Shown: positions 11,201 to 18,680, numbered from the stretch's first letter. The stretch is DNA of 64,000 nt from Myxococcus sp046520405 (GCA_046520405.1 JBKGHI010000011.1:9947-73946), one strand, 5' to 3'. Notes: a model not told the origin generated them from the letters alone. Numbers and translations: made by a program.

Positions 11201-11456
11201 GGACGTCTACGTGCTGGTGAACGACCAGAAGGTCTACTTCAAGGGCGTGGACCCCAAGGGCGGTGAGCCGAACACGCTGAAGTTCTCCACGGAGTTCGCG
11301 CTGAAGGAGGGCAACAACAACGTGCTGGTGGTGGCCCGTGAGGACAGCGACTTCGCCAGCCGCCGCACGCTGGTCATCCGCCGCCGCCCGGCCGAGGTCG
11401 CCCAGAAGATGGCCTCGCCCGCCGGCAGCACCTCCGGCAAGCCGCAGCCGCAGTAG
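8244..11456 (+). CDS. S41 family C-terminal processing protease with long C-terminal extension
   Basis: A 1,070-residue exported serine protease. After a signal anchor (RRITAVAVLLGAWAL) comes an N-terminal helical region, a PDZ domain (about 190-285; GLGFVIQMREGNLTVVKVIP) and the S41 catalytic core. The expected dyad is visible: Ser397 in NAGSASASE and Lys422 in QTFGKGS, with the same 25-residue spacing as in plant D1 protease. Usual CtpA/Prc proteins are about 400-680 residues; here about 590 extra residues follow, with Lys/Glu-rich coiled linkers, two CARDB-like beta domains (about 640-870; DDCATCNGDGTLQRGE), an SH3-like segment (about 875-935) and a final beta domain. These may anchor or select substrates. 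ATG 8244 or ATG 8253 could be the start; neither has a clear ribosome site. A hairpin terminator follows at 11485. Confidence 0.88.
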   Translation: MNQMPRLLRRITAVAVLLGAWALVGNDRAPLPLTMGAAEAGQGSWDGSLPAAKGEKAPHDLNSLRVLTKVILYVKENYVDPKRVKPKEMMIASLEYVEKSVPDVLVDGNAETGKLNVNVNGKQREFDIAHVDSLWKMSFALKDVFDFLSKNMRPIEDTRDVEYAAVNGMLSTLDPHSVLLRPELYREMKLSTKGEFGGLGFVIQMREGNLTVVKVIPKTPAHRAGIQKDDRIKKIGEESTVNMDLNEAVSKLRGPVDSRITITVERDGWDKPRIMTLARAMISIESVQHKMLSNNVGYIRLKNFQGNTTRDLEAALTQLRKQADAKGGFKGLVLDMRGNPGGLLEQAIQVSDTFLSSGTIVATVGLSDKLREEKRARATEGEDAYPIAVLVNAGSASASEIVAGALKNLDRATIIGRQTFGKGSVQVLYDFPDDSALKLTIAKYLTPGDVSIQEVGIVPDIQLIPTRATDERVDVFAPRRSMGEADLDQHFGNPDSSTVAKKREDVLDREKPLETMKYLKVDEKQAQAAAKKEESKTAPKTAKHGEKDPRLDVDVAGIGEDLDDQLDAEAQEEIKEDFEVQFARDFVLRAPATTRKEQLKQGKAFIDQKRAEEESRINAAIAALGVDWSAGPTPKNVQMAVSLTPGPDAKIVAGEAMEMALTAENRGTEPLKRVRAWTESDNAFLDRREFLFGALAPGEKKTWKVKVRLPKDLTSRRDDVTVRFFDDHGALPETRVAELNFVELPRPAFAFNWQVIDDCATCNGDGTLQRGETVSVLLDVTNAGTGAALDSFTQIKNGGDANIFIEKGRFKLGELKPGETKTARFQLEVKKGFKGDTFPLKLAIIDEPLEEFVMEKLELPVTEAPVATMEPKKGLVRLADKVELYGAPAQNARTVAKLSGTTVLPAEAATKGYYRVELEKDRFAFVRSQDAKELKTGKATAPKATLVTNHRPPDIRLDVDPAAGGLVANGDKFTLSGVVTDPHGLLDVYVLVNDQKVYFKGVDPKGGEPNTLKFSTEFALKEGNNNVLVVAREDSDFASRRTLVIRRRPAEVAQKMASPAGSTSGKPQPQ

Positions 11457-11484
11457 GCGCCTCCAAGGCGCGCCGCATCCTTCC

Positions 11485-11543
11485 GGGCGGCCTTTCCAGC
11501 GGGACTCCCCCAGGAGACCGCGGGAGGGGCCGCCCGTTTTGTT
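11485..11543 (+). terminator. Rho-independent terminator after the S41 protease gene
   Basis: An 8-base outer stem, GGGCGGCC (11485-11492) with GGCCGCCC (11528-11535), encloses an inner CTCCC/GGGAG pairing and is followed by GTTTTGTT. It sits 29 bases after the protease stop and before the next gene, which therefore probably has its own promoter. Confidence 0.65.
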
Positions 11544-11626
11544 GACGCTCCTCGCGAGCAGGCGTTAGCGTCCGGCGCGGTGGGCGCCTCACCGGCCGGT
11601 CGCGCGCCCTGGAGGCGGTGACTCGA

Positions 11627-12535
11627 ATGCGGACGTTCAGTCGATGGGTGGCCCTCGCGGCCTGGGCGTCAGGGGCGTCCGTTGTCGCGGCGCCCAATGA
11701 CCTGCAGATCGCACGGTTCGGAAATCCCGACCCCGCCGCGGGGGAGAGCTCGGTGGCGTCCGCCAACGCGGACTTCCAGGCCTTCGCCCGCATCATGGGC
11801 GCCGCCATCACCTCCGTGAACCTGATGCCGCCGGAGACGACGGGCCATTCGGCCTGGGCCATCAACGCGGAGCTCTCCGTGGTGTCCCTGCCCGGCGGCG
11901 TGCACATTCCCACGCAGAACGAGCAGCCCGGCACGGTGCTCATCCCCTCCTTCCACGCGCGCAAGGGCCTGCCCTTCTCGCTGGAGCTGGGCGGCCGCGT
12001 CGGCTGGATTGAGAAGAGCAGCCAGGTGGTGGCCACCGGCGAGGTGAAGTGGGCGGCCAACGAGGGCTTCACCTACCTGCCTGACTTCGGCGTGCGCGGG
12101 CACGTGACGAAGCTGTTCGGCGCGCGCGATTTGGGCCTCACGGTGATGGGCCTGGACTTCGGCGTGGGCAAGCAGTTCCCCCTGGGCGGCATGGTGACGC
12201 TCACGCCCTACGGCGGCCTGGACCTGGGCTTCGTCGGCGCGACGTCCAGCCGCATCGACTTCGACCCCTACCGCAGCTTCGACGACTCGACGGGGAACGA
12301 CTCGCGCGAAGCGCTGGAGGACACCGCCGAGTACCGGAAGGTGGGCTTCGGCAGCAACATCAACCAGCGCATCTACGGCGGCGTGCGCTTCATCGGCGGC
12401 GTGCTCCAGTTGGGCGCGGAGCTGTCGCTGACGCGCACGGGCAGCGTCTCCTACGTGGACACCAACGGCGCCACCGTGGACCGGGGCCTGCCGGCAGTCT
12501 TCGCCTTCAACACCACGCTCGGCCTGGACTTCTGA
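11627..12535 (+). CDS. Outer-membrane protein, predicted beta-barrel
   Basis: A 302-residue protein with a signal peptide (RTFSRWVALAAWASGASVVA, cleaved before APND). The ATG at 11627 is preferred because GGAGG lies 11 bases upstream; an in-frame GTG at 11618 is the alternative. The mature chain has many short amphipathic strands with Gly and aromatic residues (LELGGRVGWIEKSS, TLTPYGGLDLGFVG, IYGGVRFIGGVLQLGAEL) and ends in the barrel-type terminal strand TTLGLDF with a final Phe. Family and cargo are not recognisable. It converges with the phosphodiesterase gene, with only 3 bases between the stops. Confidence 0.72.
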   Translation: MRTFSRWVALAAWASGASVVAAPNDLQIARFGNPDPAAGESSVASANADFQAFARIMGAAITSVNLMPPETTGHSAWAINAELSVVSLPGGVHIPTQNEQPGTVLIPSFHARKGLPFSLELGGRVGWIEKSSQVVATGEVKWAANEGFTYLPDFGVRGHVTKLFGARDLGLTVMGLDFGVGKQFPLGGMVTLTPYGGLDLGFVGATSSRIDFDPYRSFDDSTGNDSREALEDTAEYRKVGFGSNINQRIYGGVRFIGGVLQLGAELSLTRTGSVSYVDTNGATVDRGLPAVFAFNTTLGLDF

Positions 12536-12538
12536 GCG

Positions 12539-13264
12539 CTACGCGGCGGGGTGCAGGGCCTGACGGACCGCCCCCGGCCGGTTGGTGATGAGGTAGCTGA
12601 CCCCCATCCGCTCCATCACATGGGCGCGCTGGGGGTCGTCCACGGTCCACGCCGCCACGCTCAGCCCGGCCGCGCGCCACGCGGCGACCCGCTCCGGGGT
12701 GCAGTCCTCGTGGAAGGGGTGGACCGAGTGTGACGACACGAGCGGGCTCACCGCATAGGCCTGCAAGCCCCAGGACTTGTCCGGGTCGATGAGAAATCCC
12801 CGGCGCAGCTCCGGCGCCGCGGCCGCGAGGCGGAAGAGGCACAGCGGGTTGAAGCTGGAGACGACGACCCGCCCCGCCAGCCCGCGCCGGCGCACCAGGC
12901 GGGCCACCTGCTCCGCCAGGCCCCCGTCATCGGCGCGCTCGCACTTGAGCTCGATGTTGACCAGGAACTGCGCCGGCAGGGCATCCAGCACCTCTTCCAG
13001 CAGGGGGATACGCGCGGGCGCGAAGCCCAGGGGCGAGCCAACGTCGGCCCGCTGGAGCTTCCACCAGGGCGTGAGCCGGACCTCCCATGGCAGCCCCGCG
13101 AGCCGCTCCAGGCGCTCGTCGTGACAGACGACGACCTCGCCGGAGCCGCACAGCATCGCGTCCAGTTCCACACCGTCCGCGCCTTGACGGGCCGCCTCGG
13201 CGAAGGCTTCCAGGGTGTTCTCGGGGGCATCGGCACTGGCGCCACGGTGGGCAAGCAGGAGCAT
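12539..13264 (-). CDS. Glycerophosphodiester phosphodiesterase (GlpQ/UgpQ type)
   Basis: A 241-residue GDPD-family TIM barrel that would hydrolyse glycerophosphodiesters to glycerol-3-phosphate and an alcohol. The family signatures are complete: AHRGASADAPENTLEAF at the N-terminus (catalytic His and Arg, metal-binding Glu), GADGVELD, VVVCHDERL with the second catalytic His, and NIELK. The chosen start, MLLLAHRG at 13264, begins the barrel exactly and has GGAGG just upstream; longer starts would add a non-conserved Arg-rich stretch that runs into the tatA gene. No signal peptide is present, so it should be cytoplasmic, like UgpQ. Confidence 0.87.
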   Translation of the reverse strand: MLLLAHRGASADAPENTLEAFAEAARQGADGVELDAMLCGSGEVVVCHDERLERLAGLPWEVRLTPWWKLQRADVGSPLGFAPARIPLLEEVLDALPAQFLVNIELKCERADDGGLAEQVARLVRRRGLAGRVVVSSFNPLCLFRLAAAAPELRRGFLIDPDKSWGLQAYAVSPLVSSHSVHPFHEDCTPERVAAWRAAGLSVAAWTVDDPQRAHVMERMGVSYLITNRPGAVRQALHPAA

Positions 13265-13376
13265 GCCCTCCAGTCTGCGCGGATGGACGGCGCCGTGCAT
13301 CAGAAGTCCAACCGGGCGTGCGGCGGTGGACGCATGGCTTGCCTCCCCTCGCCCTTTGCTGCACTGTGCCCCCATC

Positions 13377-13604
13377 ATGCTGGGCCTCGGCCTCGGAGAA
13401 ATCATCGTCCTCGGCTTCATCCTGCTGGTGGTCTTCTCGGCCGCCCGCATGGGTCAGCTCGGCAATGCCGTGGGCAAGTTCGTGTACTCGTTCCGCAAGG
13501 CCTCGAAGGGTGAGGACCTGGTTGACGCGAAGCCGCTGCCCCCGGCCCGCCGGAGCACCACGGACGCCGAGTTCAGCGAGCCCGAGCAGCCACGCCGCCG
13601 CTAG
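13377..13604 (+). CDS. tatA: Twin-arginine translocase subunit TatA/TatE
   Basis: A 75-residue protein with the TatA layout: a short N-terminal membrane helix (LGEIIVLGFILLVVFSA), a hinge and amphipathic helix (RMGQLGNAVGKFVYSFRKAS), then a charged tail. TatA oligomers form the pore-forming part of the Tat system, which exports folded proteins with twin-arginine signals. The helix carries a Glu near its start and the conserved Phe of the amphipathic helix. The start ATG at 13377 has no clear Shine-Dalgarno sequence. tatB and tatC are not nearby. Its last 32 bases overlap the convergent gene 13573-14343. Confidence 0.85.
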   Translation: MLGLGLGEIIVLGFILLVVFSAARMGQLGNAVGKFVYSFRKASKGEDLVDAKPLPPARRSTTDAEFSEPEQPRRR

Positions 13605-14343
13605 CGCCCTCCTCGAGCAGCCGGGAGGCCTGTGCACGCAGGGCCGGATGCAGGGCGGCATTCGAGGCCAGCTCCCTCAAGTCCGCCGTGTTGAGCAGCG
13701 GGACGATTTTCGCGCCCGTCTCCGGCGGCAGGTAGGGGTTGAAGACGAGCGCGCGCCGGACGGCGTGACGCACGGACCAGCGCGGTGACCTCCAGATTTC
13801 GATGAGCGGCTCGGGACGGGCGGGACGCCGCGCGGCGATGCGCACCACCAGCTCCTCGGTGAGTCGGGGGTTGATGAGCACGTTGCGCAGGACGGTGGGG
13901 TTGCTGACAGTGGCCAGGCGGGACAGCGTGTCCGGGTCCCGCGTCAGGCGGGCCTGCTGCTTCAGGTGCCCGAGCGACTGGGAGAAGGCGTTGGCGTCCG
14001 CGCGGGCCGCGGCATCCACGTCCATCTCCAGCTTCGCGGGGCCCTGGACGAACAGGTCCGCCACGGTGTCGAGCGACTGGACGTTCGCGAGCCGCCGCAG
14101 GGACGCCACGTGGGGGATGTTCTCGGCCTCCTGCTCCAGCGCGGCCATGAAGTCCGACAAGGCGCAGGCGGCGGGCCCCCACCCCGCGCGAGAGAGCGCG
14201 ATGAGGTGGCCAACCAGTTCGTTGGAGTCGAGTGGATCCCTCCAGGCGAGCTCACGCGCCGCGGCCTTGCGACGCACCTCCGCCCCCCCGCTCAGGGCGT
14301 GGATGAAACGGGCGACGGTCCGGGCATCCTCCTGCGTGGGCAT
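13573..14343 (-). CDS. Helical-repeat protein of unknown function
   Basis: A 256-residue soluble, helix-rich protein with no signal peptide. The second half contains short repeated helical units (DPDTLSRLATVSNPTVLRNV, NPRLTEELVVRIA, SPRWSVRHAVRRALVFNPYL) that resemble leucine-rich-variant/HEAT-like or DUF2336-type repeats, a fold used for protein contacts. It lies 6 bases downstream of the zinc-ribbon gene (14350-16506) on the same strand, so the two are probably co-transcribed. Its 3' end overlaps the tail of tatA on the other strand; the last residues of one or both proteins must tolerate this. Confidence 0.65.
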   Translation of the reverse strand: MPTQEDARTVARFIHALSGGAEVRRKAAARELAWRDPLDSNELVGHLIALSRAGWGPAACALSDFMAALEQEAENIPHVASLRRLANVQSLDTVADLFVQGPAKLEMDVDAAARADANAFSQSLGHLKQQARLTRDPDTLSRLATVSNPTVLRNVLINPRLTEELVVRIAARRPARPEPLIEIWRSPRWSVRHAVRRALVFNPYLPPETGAKIVPLLNTADLRELASNAALHPALRAQASRLLEEGASGGVAARAR

Positions 14344-14349
14344 GGTGGC

Positions 14350-16506
14350 TCACTCCGTCCGGCGGCCGGCCTCCGCCGTCTTGGAGCGCTCCGGCTCCAG
14401 GGTCAGTTCCAGACGGAATCCCCCCGGGTCGGCCGGACGCTCGGGGAAGATGACGACGAAGGGGGCCTTGGCACCGGGCGCCACGGAGACGGCGGCATCG
14501 TCGACACGCTGGCGCAAGGCCGACGCGGCTTCGGGCGTCCCCGCCCCGTAGAGTTCCTCGGGCGTCGGCACCCCGCCCACCAGCGCTTCGGCGGACGCCA
14601 CCCGCTGGCTGCCGTCATACAGCGCGGCGCGCACGCGGATGCGGGCGGCGGTGTCCGAGTGGTTCGCCGCATCCCCTCGGACGTAGAAGAGCGACCTGCC
14701 CTCGCGCGTTTCGTACAGCCCGTTCGTCACGTCGACGGACACCAGCGGCTTCGGCGCGGGGACGAAGAAGGCCCGGAGCGAGTCCAGCGACAAGGCGGAC
14801 ACGTCCAGACGCCCGTCGCGCAGGTACGCCCGGCCGACCGTGCCCAGAACCGCCACCAGGGCGGCGGCCAGCACGAAGTTGACGGTGAAGGCCGCCGCCT
14901 TGCGAAGGCGGCTCAGCGGACGGCTCTGCGGGATGCCCACGTCCTCGGGACGCGCGGTGGGCTTGGCCACGGTGACCACGGGCTTCGACGGCAGCCCGTC
15001 CATGTCCAGCACTTCGCGCTGGATGCCGCTTTGCGACCCCACCCGCCCCAGCGTGACGCCGAAGGCCTGCGCGTCCTCCGCGGGAGGCACGTCACCGAGC
15101 AGGGAGACGCCGGAGCCCTCTTCGGCGGCCGACAGTCCCTCCCCTTCCGCGCTGCCGAACAGCGCGGCCCGGCCGGTGTCCGTGGGCAACAGGCCGGAGT
15201 CCTCGCCCGGACCACCCACGTCGGAGCCCAGGTCGAACAAGTCCCGAGCATCCGCGGAGGGCGGCAGTGCCGCACCGGCGGAAGCCCCCTGTGCCGTTCC
15301 AGCCCCCATCGCCGAATCCGAGGACGCGAAGGGAGCCGCGCCCGGAGACCTCGCGCCCCCTGCTGCTGCCGCTGGGGCGGCATCAATGGAAGCGAAGGGG
15401 TCGTGCCCGCCAGGCGTGGCCGACGGTGGAGCGTGGATGTCGATGGCCGCGAACGGGTCCTTCCCCGCTGGCGAGGGGCGTCCTGGTGCCGCCGCGTGGA
15501 TGTCGATGGCCGCGAACGGGTCCTTGCCCGTGGGCGGAGGGAGCCCAGGCGCCGCGGATGGCACCGTCGCGTCGTCGATGTCGATGGACGCGAACGGGTC
15601 GTTCTCCACCGGCGGTGGCGTCCCAGTCGCCGGCGACATCGCCGCCGCATCATCGATGTCGATGGACGCGAACGGGTCCTCTCCCCCATACGCGGGAGGC
15701 GCAGCGGACGGCGGAGCCCCGCTCGGACGCATCGCCCCCAGGGCCACCGCCCCGGATGGCGTGCTCCCCCGAGGAGGCGCCACGGAGCTCCGGCGGAGCG
15801 CATCCGTCGCCGAGGGCCCCGCCGAAGCAGGCGCTCCCAGAAGGTCCGAAAACGGGTCTGCCTCGGGCACCGGGGGCGGCGGAGCCGGATTCCTACGGGC
15901 CGAGGCGGGGGCCACGGTGGGCCCGGCGAACTCCGGTACGGGCGGTGACGACCGGTCCTCCCCCCCAGCGGGTGCACCCCGAGGGCCCGCCGTCCGCGCA
16001 TGGGCCCCAGGTGCCGCGGTCATCGGGCGTCCCGGATTCTCTGGAACTGGGACCACGAAGGCCCCCGGCGGCGCGCTGCCACGGGTCGGCGGCGCCACGG
16101 GCTCGGGCGACTGCGCGGCGGGGGGAAGCGGAATCCGAGTAACGCGCGTGGGCTCCTGGAAGACACCGTCCTCCGAGTCCAGGTCCCCATCCATGGCGTT
16201 CCAGCTCGGCGGATGGGCGCTGGGCCGGGCCGGCAGCGGCCTGCTCGCCTCGACGCCCAGCTCGAAGTAGCCCGGCTTGGTGACCTCCACCGCCCTGGGG
16301 TCGGGAGCGACCCCGAAGCGGGCGAACGGGTCCACCTGCCCGTCCGAAGAGGGGGCTGGCGGCTCGCCCGGCGCGACGGCGGCGGCCTCGCGGGTGACCC
16401 GGAACGTGTTCTGGCATTTGGTGCAGCGGACCTTGACCCCCTTCTCGGTCACCTTCTCGTCGGGGATCTTGAACCGCGTCTGGCACCGCTCACACTTGAC
16501 GATCAT
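14350..16506 (-). CDS. Zinc-ribbon (MJ0042 type) membrane protein with tandem DPFA-IDI repeats
   Basis: A 718-residue protein. Residues 1-40 form an MJ0042/DUF3426-type zinc ribbon with Cys5, Cys8, Cys28 and Cys31 (CERCQTRF and CTKCQNTF). A long Pro/Ala/Gly-rich region follows; between about residues 275 and 375 it carries at least five copies of a short acidic-aromatic motif (DPFASIDIDDA or DPFAAIDIHA). Near residue 535-555 is a single membrane helix (FTVNFVLAAALVAVLGTVG), and the C-terminal 150 residues form an extracytoplasmic beta domain (VDVTNGLYETREGRSLFYV) like DUF3426. The family is often found in Proteobacteria near signalling or gliding genes, but its role is not established. The repeats look like short linear motifs for a binding partner. 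Confidence 0.75.
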   Translation of the reverse strand: MIVKCERCQTRFKIPDEKVTEKGVKVRCTKCQNTFRVTREAAAVAPGEPPAPSSDGQVDPFARFGVAPDPRAVEVTKPGYFELGVEASRPLPARPSAHPPSWNAMDGDLDSEDGVFQEPTRVTRIPLPPAAQSPEPVAPPTRGSAPPGAFVVPVPENPGRPMTAAPGAHARTAGPRGAPAGGEDRSSPPVPEFAGPTVAPASARRNPAPPPPVPEADPFSDLLGAPASAGPSATDALRRSSVAPPRGSTPSGAVALGAMRPSGAPPSAAPPAYGGEDPFASIDIDDAAAMSPATGTPPPVENDPFASIDIDDATVPSAAPGLPPPTGKDPFAAIDIHAAAPGRPSPAGKDPFAAIDIHAPPSATPGGHDPFASIDAAPAAAAGGARSPGAAPFASSDSAMGAGTAQGASAGAALPPSADARDLFDLGSDVGGPGEDSGLLPTDTGRAALFGSAEGEGLSAAEEGSGVSLLGDVPPAEDAQAFGVTLGRVGSQSGIQREVLDMDGLPSKPVVTVAKPTARPEDVGIPQSRPLSRLRKAAAFTVNFVLAAALVAVLGTVGRAYLRDGRLDVSALSLDSLRAFFVPAPKPLVSVDVTNGLYETREGRSLFYVRGDAANHSDTAARIRVRAALYDGSQRVASAEALVGGVPTPEELYGAGTPEAASALRQRVDDAAVSVAPGAKAPFVVIFPERPADPGGFRLELTLEPERSKTAEAGRRTE
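15387..15690 (-). repeat. Imperfect tandem repeat inside the zinc-ribbon gene
   Basis: About five units, spaced roughly 45-80 bases apart, share the core GATGTCGATGG then CGCGAACGGGTCC on the + strand (near 15435, 15500, 15575, 15655; a more diverged copy near 15390). They encode the DPFASIDI-like motifs. Near-identical DNA in neighbouring units indicates recent duplication and possible copy-number variation between strains. Confidence 0.7.
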
Positions 16507-16530
16507 TCAGCAGGCCCGGCAGGAACCACG

Positions 16531-16536
16531 AGTATA
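16531..16536 (-). promoter_or_regulatory. Possible -10 element for the zinc-ribbon gene
   Basis: TATACT on the minus strand lies 25 bases upstream of the ATG at 16506. No convincing -35 is seen at 16-18 bases. The divergent gap of 167 bases also holds a possible promoter for the PhaR-like gene. Confidence 0.3.
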
Positions 16537-16576
16537 GGACGATGGGGGTGGACACGGCGAGCCGGGTTCACGTTGC

Positions 16577-16605
16577 TTGCTCGCCCCCAACCCCTCTGCT
16601 ACGAG
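16577..16605 (+). promoter_or_regulatory. Possible sigma70-type promoter for the PhaR-like gene
   Basis: TTGCTC (16577-16582), a 17-base spacer and TACGAG (16600-16605), about 68 bases before the ATG at 16674. It is only a moderate match to consensus, in GC-rich DNA. Confidence 0.35.
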
Positions 16606-16673
16606 AAACGCCCCTGCGAGACTCAGGCGGGGCACGTGGCTTGAAGTCGAGCCCAAAAGGGGCGGAGAGACAC

Positions 16674-17345
16674 ATGAGCGAGGCTGAGCAAGCAGGCGCT
16701 CCGAGCAAGGAGCCGAAGATCATCAAGCGGTACACGAACCGGAAGCTCTACGACACCGTGGAGAGCCGATACGTCACCCTTGATGAGATCGCAGCGATGA
16801 TCAAGGAGGGCACCGAAGTCCGGATTGTCGACAACCGGACCAAGGAGGACCTGACCTCCGTCACCCTCGCTCAGATCATCTTCGAGGAGGAGAAGAAGAA
16901 GAACCAGATGCCGCTGTCGGTGCTGCGGGAAATCATCCGCCACCCTGGCGAGTCCATCTCCGGGTTCATCCAGAAGGAGGTCTCTCCGCGAGTCGCCTCC
17001 ATCCGCGAGGAGGCGGAGTCCCGCCTCGACAAGCTCCTGCGCCGGGACGAGAACGCGCCCCGGCCGGAGGGCGAAACGGCCGAGGAGCCGGCCGAGGCAC
17101 CCGCCGCGGCCACCGACGCCACCGCCGCGGGCCTCAGCCCGGCGGACCTGCTCAAGGCCAGCCAGCGGGCCTTCGAGGAGTGGCAGCGGCGCATCGACGA
17201 GCGCGTGAAGCACGTCGTGGAGAACCTCACCGGCAACCTGCCCGCGCTGGGCCGCGACATGGCGACCCTCACCCAGCGTCTGGAGGAGCTGGAGAAGAAG
17301 CTGGAGCAGGTCGAGCAGCAGAAGGAACAGCCGAAGCAGGAGTAA
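16674..17345 (+). CDS. PhaR-type polyhydroxyalkanoate synthesis regulator (DNA-binding domain) with C-terminal coiled coil
   Basis: A 223-residue protein. Residues 15-80 are the PHB/PHA accumulation regulator DNA-binding domain (IIKRYTNRKLYDT, SRYVTLDEIA, VRIVDNRTKEDLT). The middle is Ala/Glu/Pro-rich, and residues 190-223 form a heptad coiled coil (TQRLEELEKKLEQVEQQ) suited to oligomerisation. In PHA-producing bacteria PhaR binds both DNA and the polymer granule and controls phasin expression. The ATG at 16674 has GGCGGAGAGA just upstream. It faces a ParA gene and, beyond it, a small phasin-like coiled-coil gene, which supports a granule-related module. No PHA synthase is in the window. Confidence 0.82.
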   Translation: MSEAEQAGAPSKEPKIIKRYTNRKLYDTVESRYVTLDEIAAMIKEGTEVRIVDNRTKEDLTSVTLAQIIFEEEKKKNQMPLSVLREIIRHPGESISGFIQKEVSPRVASIREEAESRLDKLLRRDENAPRPEGETAEEPAEAPAAATDATAAGLSPADLLKASQRAFEEWQRRIDERVKHVVENLTGNLPALGRDMATLTQRLEELEKKLEQVEQQKEQPKQE

Positions 17346-17355
17346 CCGCGCTGCT

Positions 17356-18156
17356 TCAGGCCTTCTGCGAAGCCCGCCTCCGCTTGGGGGCGGGCTCGCC
17401 GTGCAGCTCCGCGGCGATGGCCGCCAGCATCTGGGCGCCCCTGCTGCGCGGCGCGTACTCCCAGATGGTCTGCCCGTGGCTCTGCGCCTCGTCGACCTTC
17501 ACGTCGTAGCCCAGCGGCGTGGCGGCCAGCGCGTCCGGGAAGTAGGCCTTCAGGCGCTCGAGAATCGCCGTGGCCAGCGCCGTCTTACGGTACAGCGTGG
17601 GCACCACCTTCGTGACGCGAAGGTCCGGCCGCCCTTCCGCCTCGCCCACCTGACGGACGGTGTCCGCCACCTCCGCGCAGCCATCCAGCGCCAGGTACGT
17701 CAGCGCCACCGGCACCACCACCTCGGTGGCGGCCACCAGGATGTTGCGCGTGGTGGTCCCCATGGAGGGCGGCGCGTCGAAGACGATGGCGTCATACCCC
17801 GCCGCCTCCGCCGCCTTCAGGCGGTCCGCCAGCCGGTGGGCCCGGCGCGCGTCCGCGGCCACCACGACGGGGAACTCCGCCATCTCCTTGTAGGCGGGCA
17901 GCACGTCCAACCCGTCCACGGCGGAGCGCTGCACGACGTCCTCGAAGCGCACCGAGGCATCCGTCAACAGGTGGAACACGTTGCGCGGCAGCGTGCGCAC
18001 ATCCACGCCCAGGGCCTTGCCCGCGTGGCCCTGCGTGTCCAGGTCCACCAGCAGCACCCGCAGGCCGCGCTCCTTGGCCAACCAGGCGGCCGTGTTCACC
18101 GCCAGGGTCGTCTTGCAGGTCCCACCCTTCTCATTGATGAACGCGATGCGCCTCAT
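17356..18156 (-). CDS. ParA/MinD-family partition ATPase
   Basis: A 266-residue ParA-type P-loop ATPase. The deviant Walker A is KGGTCKTT (signature Lys10, catalytic Lys15 from this start), with Thr and Cys in place of the usual Val-Gly. Walker A' is VLLVDLDTQGHAGKAL and Walker B is YDAIVFDAPPSMG. Such ATPases position plasmids, chromosomes or large protein complexes on the nucleoid. The ATG at 18156 is chosen because GAGGAG lies about 9 bases upstream; an ATG at 18177 is less likely. The gene is 50 bases downstream of the phasin-like gene on the same strand and converges on the PhaR-like gene. There is no ParB partner or parS-like site nearby, so an orphan cargo-positioning role is plausible. 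Confidence 0.85.
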   Translation of the reverse strand: MRRIAFINEKGGTCKTTLAVNTAAWLAKERGLRVLLVDLDTQGHAGKALGVDVRTLPRNVFHLLTDASVRFEDVVQRSAVDGLDVLPAYKEMAEFPVVVAADARRAHRLADRLKAAEAAGYDAIVFDAPPSMGTTTRNILVAATEVVVPVALTYLALDGCAEVADTVRQVGEAEGRPDLRVTKVVPTLYRKTALATAILERLKAYFPDALAATPLGYDVKVDEAQSHGQTIWEYAPRSRGAQMLAAIAAELHGEPAPKRRRASQKA

Positions 18157-18206
18157 GTCCGGGCACTCCTCATCCACCGAGAAGGTGGCGGCTTCCGACG
18201 AGCGGA

Positions 18207-18512
18207 TTACTTCTTCGGGGACTTCGCCGCCAACAGCGTGTCGACCTTGCCCTCGACGGACGAGAGCAGACGCTCCAGGTCGTCCACCTTCGAACGAAGC
18301 TGCTCCAGGTCCGCGGTGGACGGCAGGTTCGCGGCGGACAGGGCCGTGCGCAGCGCGCTGTCCAGGGTGCCCTTCGCCGCCAGGGAGCGCGACACCAGCG
18401 TCTGCACCGCCGCCACGAACTTCTCGTTCGACAGCAGCTGCTGCGCCAGCTTGCCGATGCGCTCCTCGCCCGTTTCCACGAGCTTCTTCATCACCGGGTT
18501 GTTCTTGAGCAT
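18207..18512 (-). CDS. Small coiled-coil protein, phasin-like
   Basis: A 101-residue, highly charged, helical protein. Residues 1-60 are amphipathic helices (GEERIGKLAQQLLSNEKF, ALRTALSAANL), and residues 68-95 form a heptad coiled coil (LEQLRSKVDDLERLLSSVEG). This layout resembles small phasins and PHA granule-associated proteins, but no diagnostic motif fixes the family. The start is the ATG at 18512, with GAGGA about 12 bases upstream. It heads a likely two-gene unit with the ParA gene. Confidence 0.6.
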   Translation of the reverse strand: MLKNNPVMKKLVETGEERIGKLAQQLLSNEKFVAAVQTLVSRSLAAKGTLDSALRTALSAANLPSTADLEQLRSKVDDLERLLSSVEGKVDTLLAAKSPKK

Positions 18513-18635
18513 GAAAACGCGCGTCCTCACGAGGAAAGCCCTACCGGGCCATCTGGAAGTCTTGAAGAAAACGCCGCACTCTGCGAGGGGGCAACGCGAC
18601 GTGTCAAGCAGGGCAACAACCCGAGGCCAAACGCG

Positions 18636-18664
18636 TTGACTCCCGTGAACACGATTCCTACGGT
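18636..18664 (+). promoter_or_regulatory. Putative promoter of the twin ATPase operon
   Basis: TTGACT (18636-18641), a 17-base spacer and TACGGT (18659-18664). The predicted start of transcription near 18671 is only about 10 bases before the ATG at 18681, so the mRNA would have a very short leader; no Shine-Dalgarno sequence precedes this ATG, which fits. Confidence 0.45.
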
Positions 18665-18680
18665 TCGCCGCTCTCATTCT

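Noticed and set aside
17356..18156. Chromosome-partition locus (parAB/parS)
   Set aside because: ParA has no adjacent ParB and I see no parS-like inverted repeats; the neighbours suggest another cargo.
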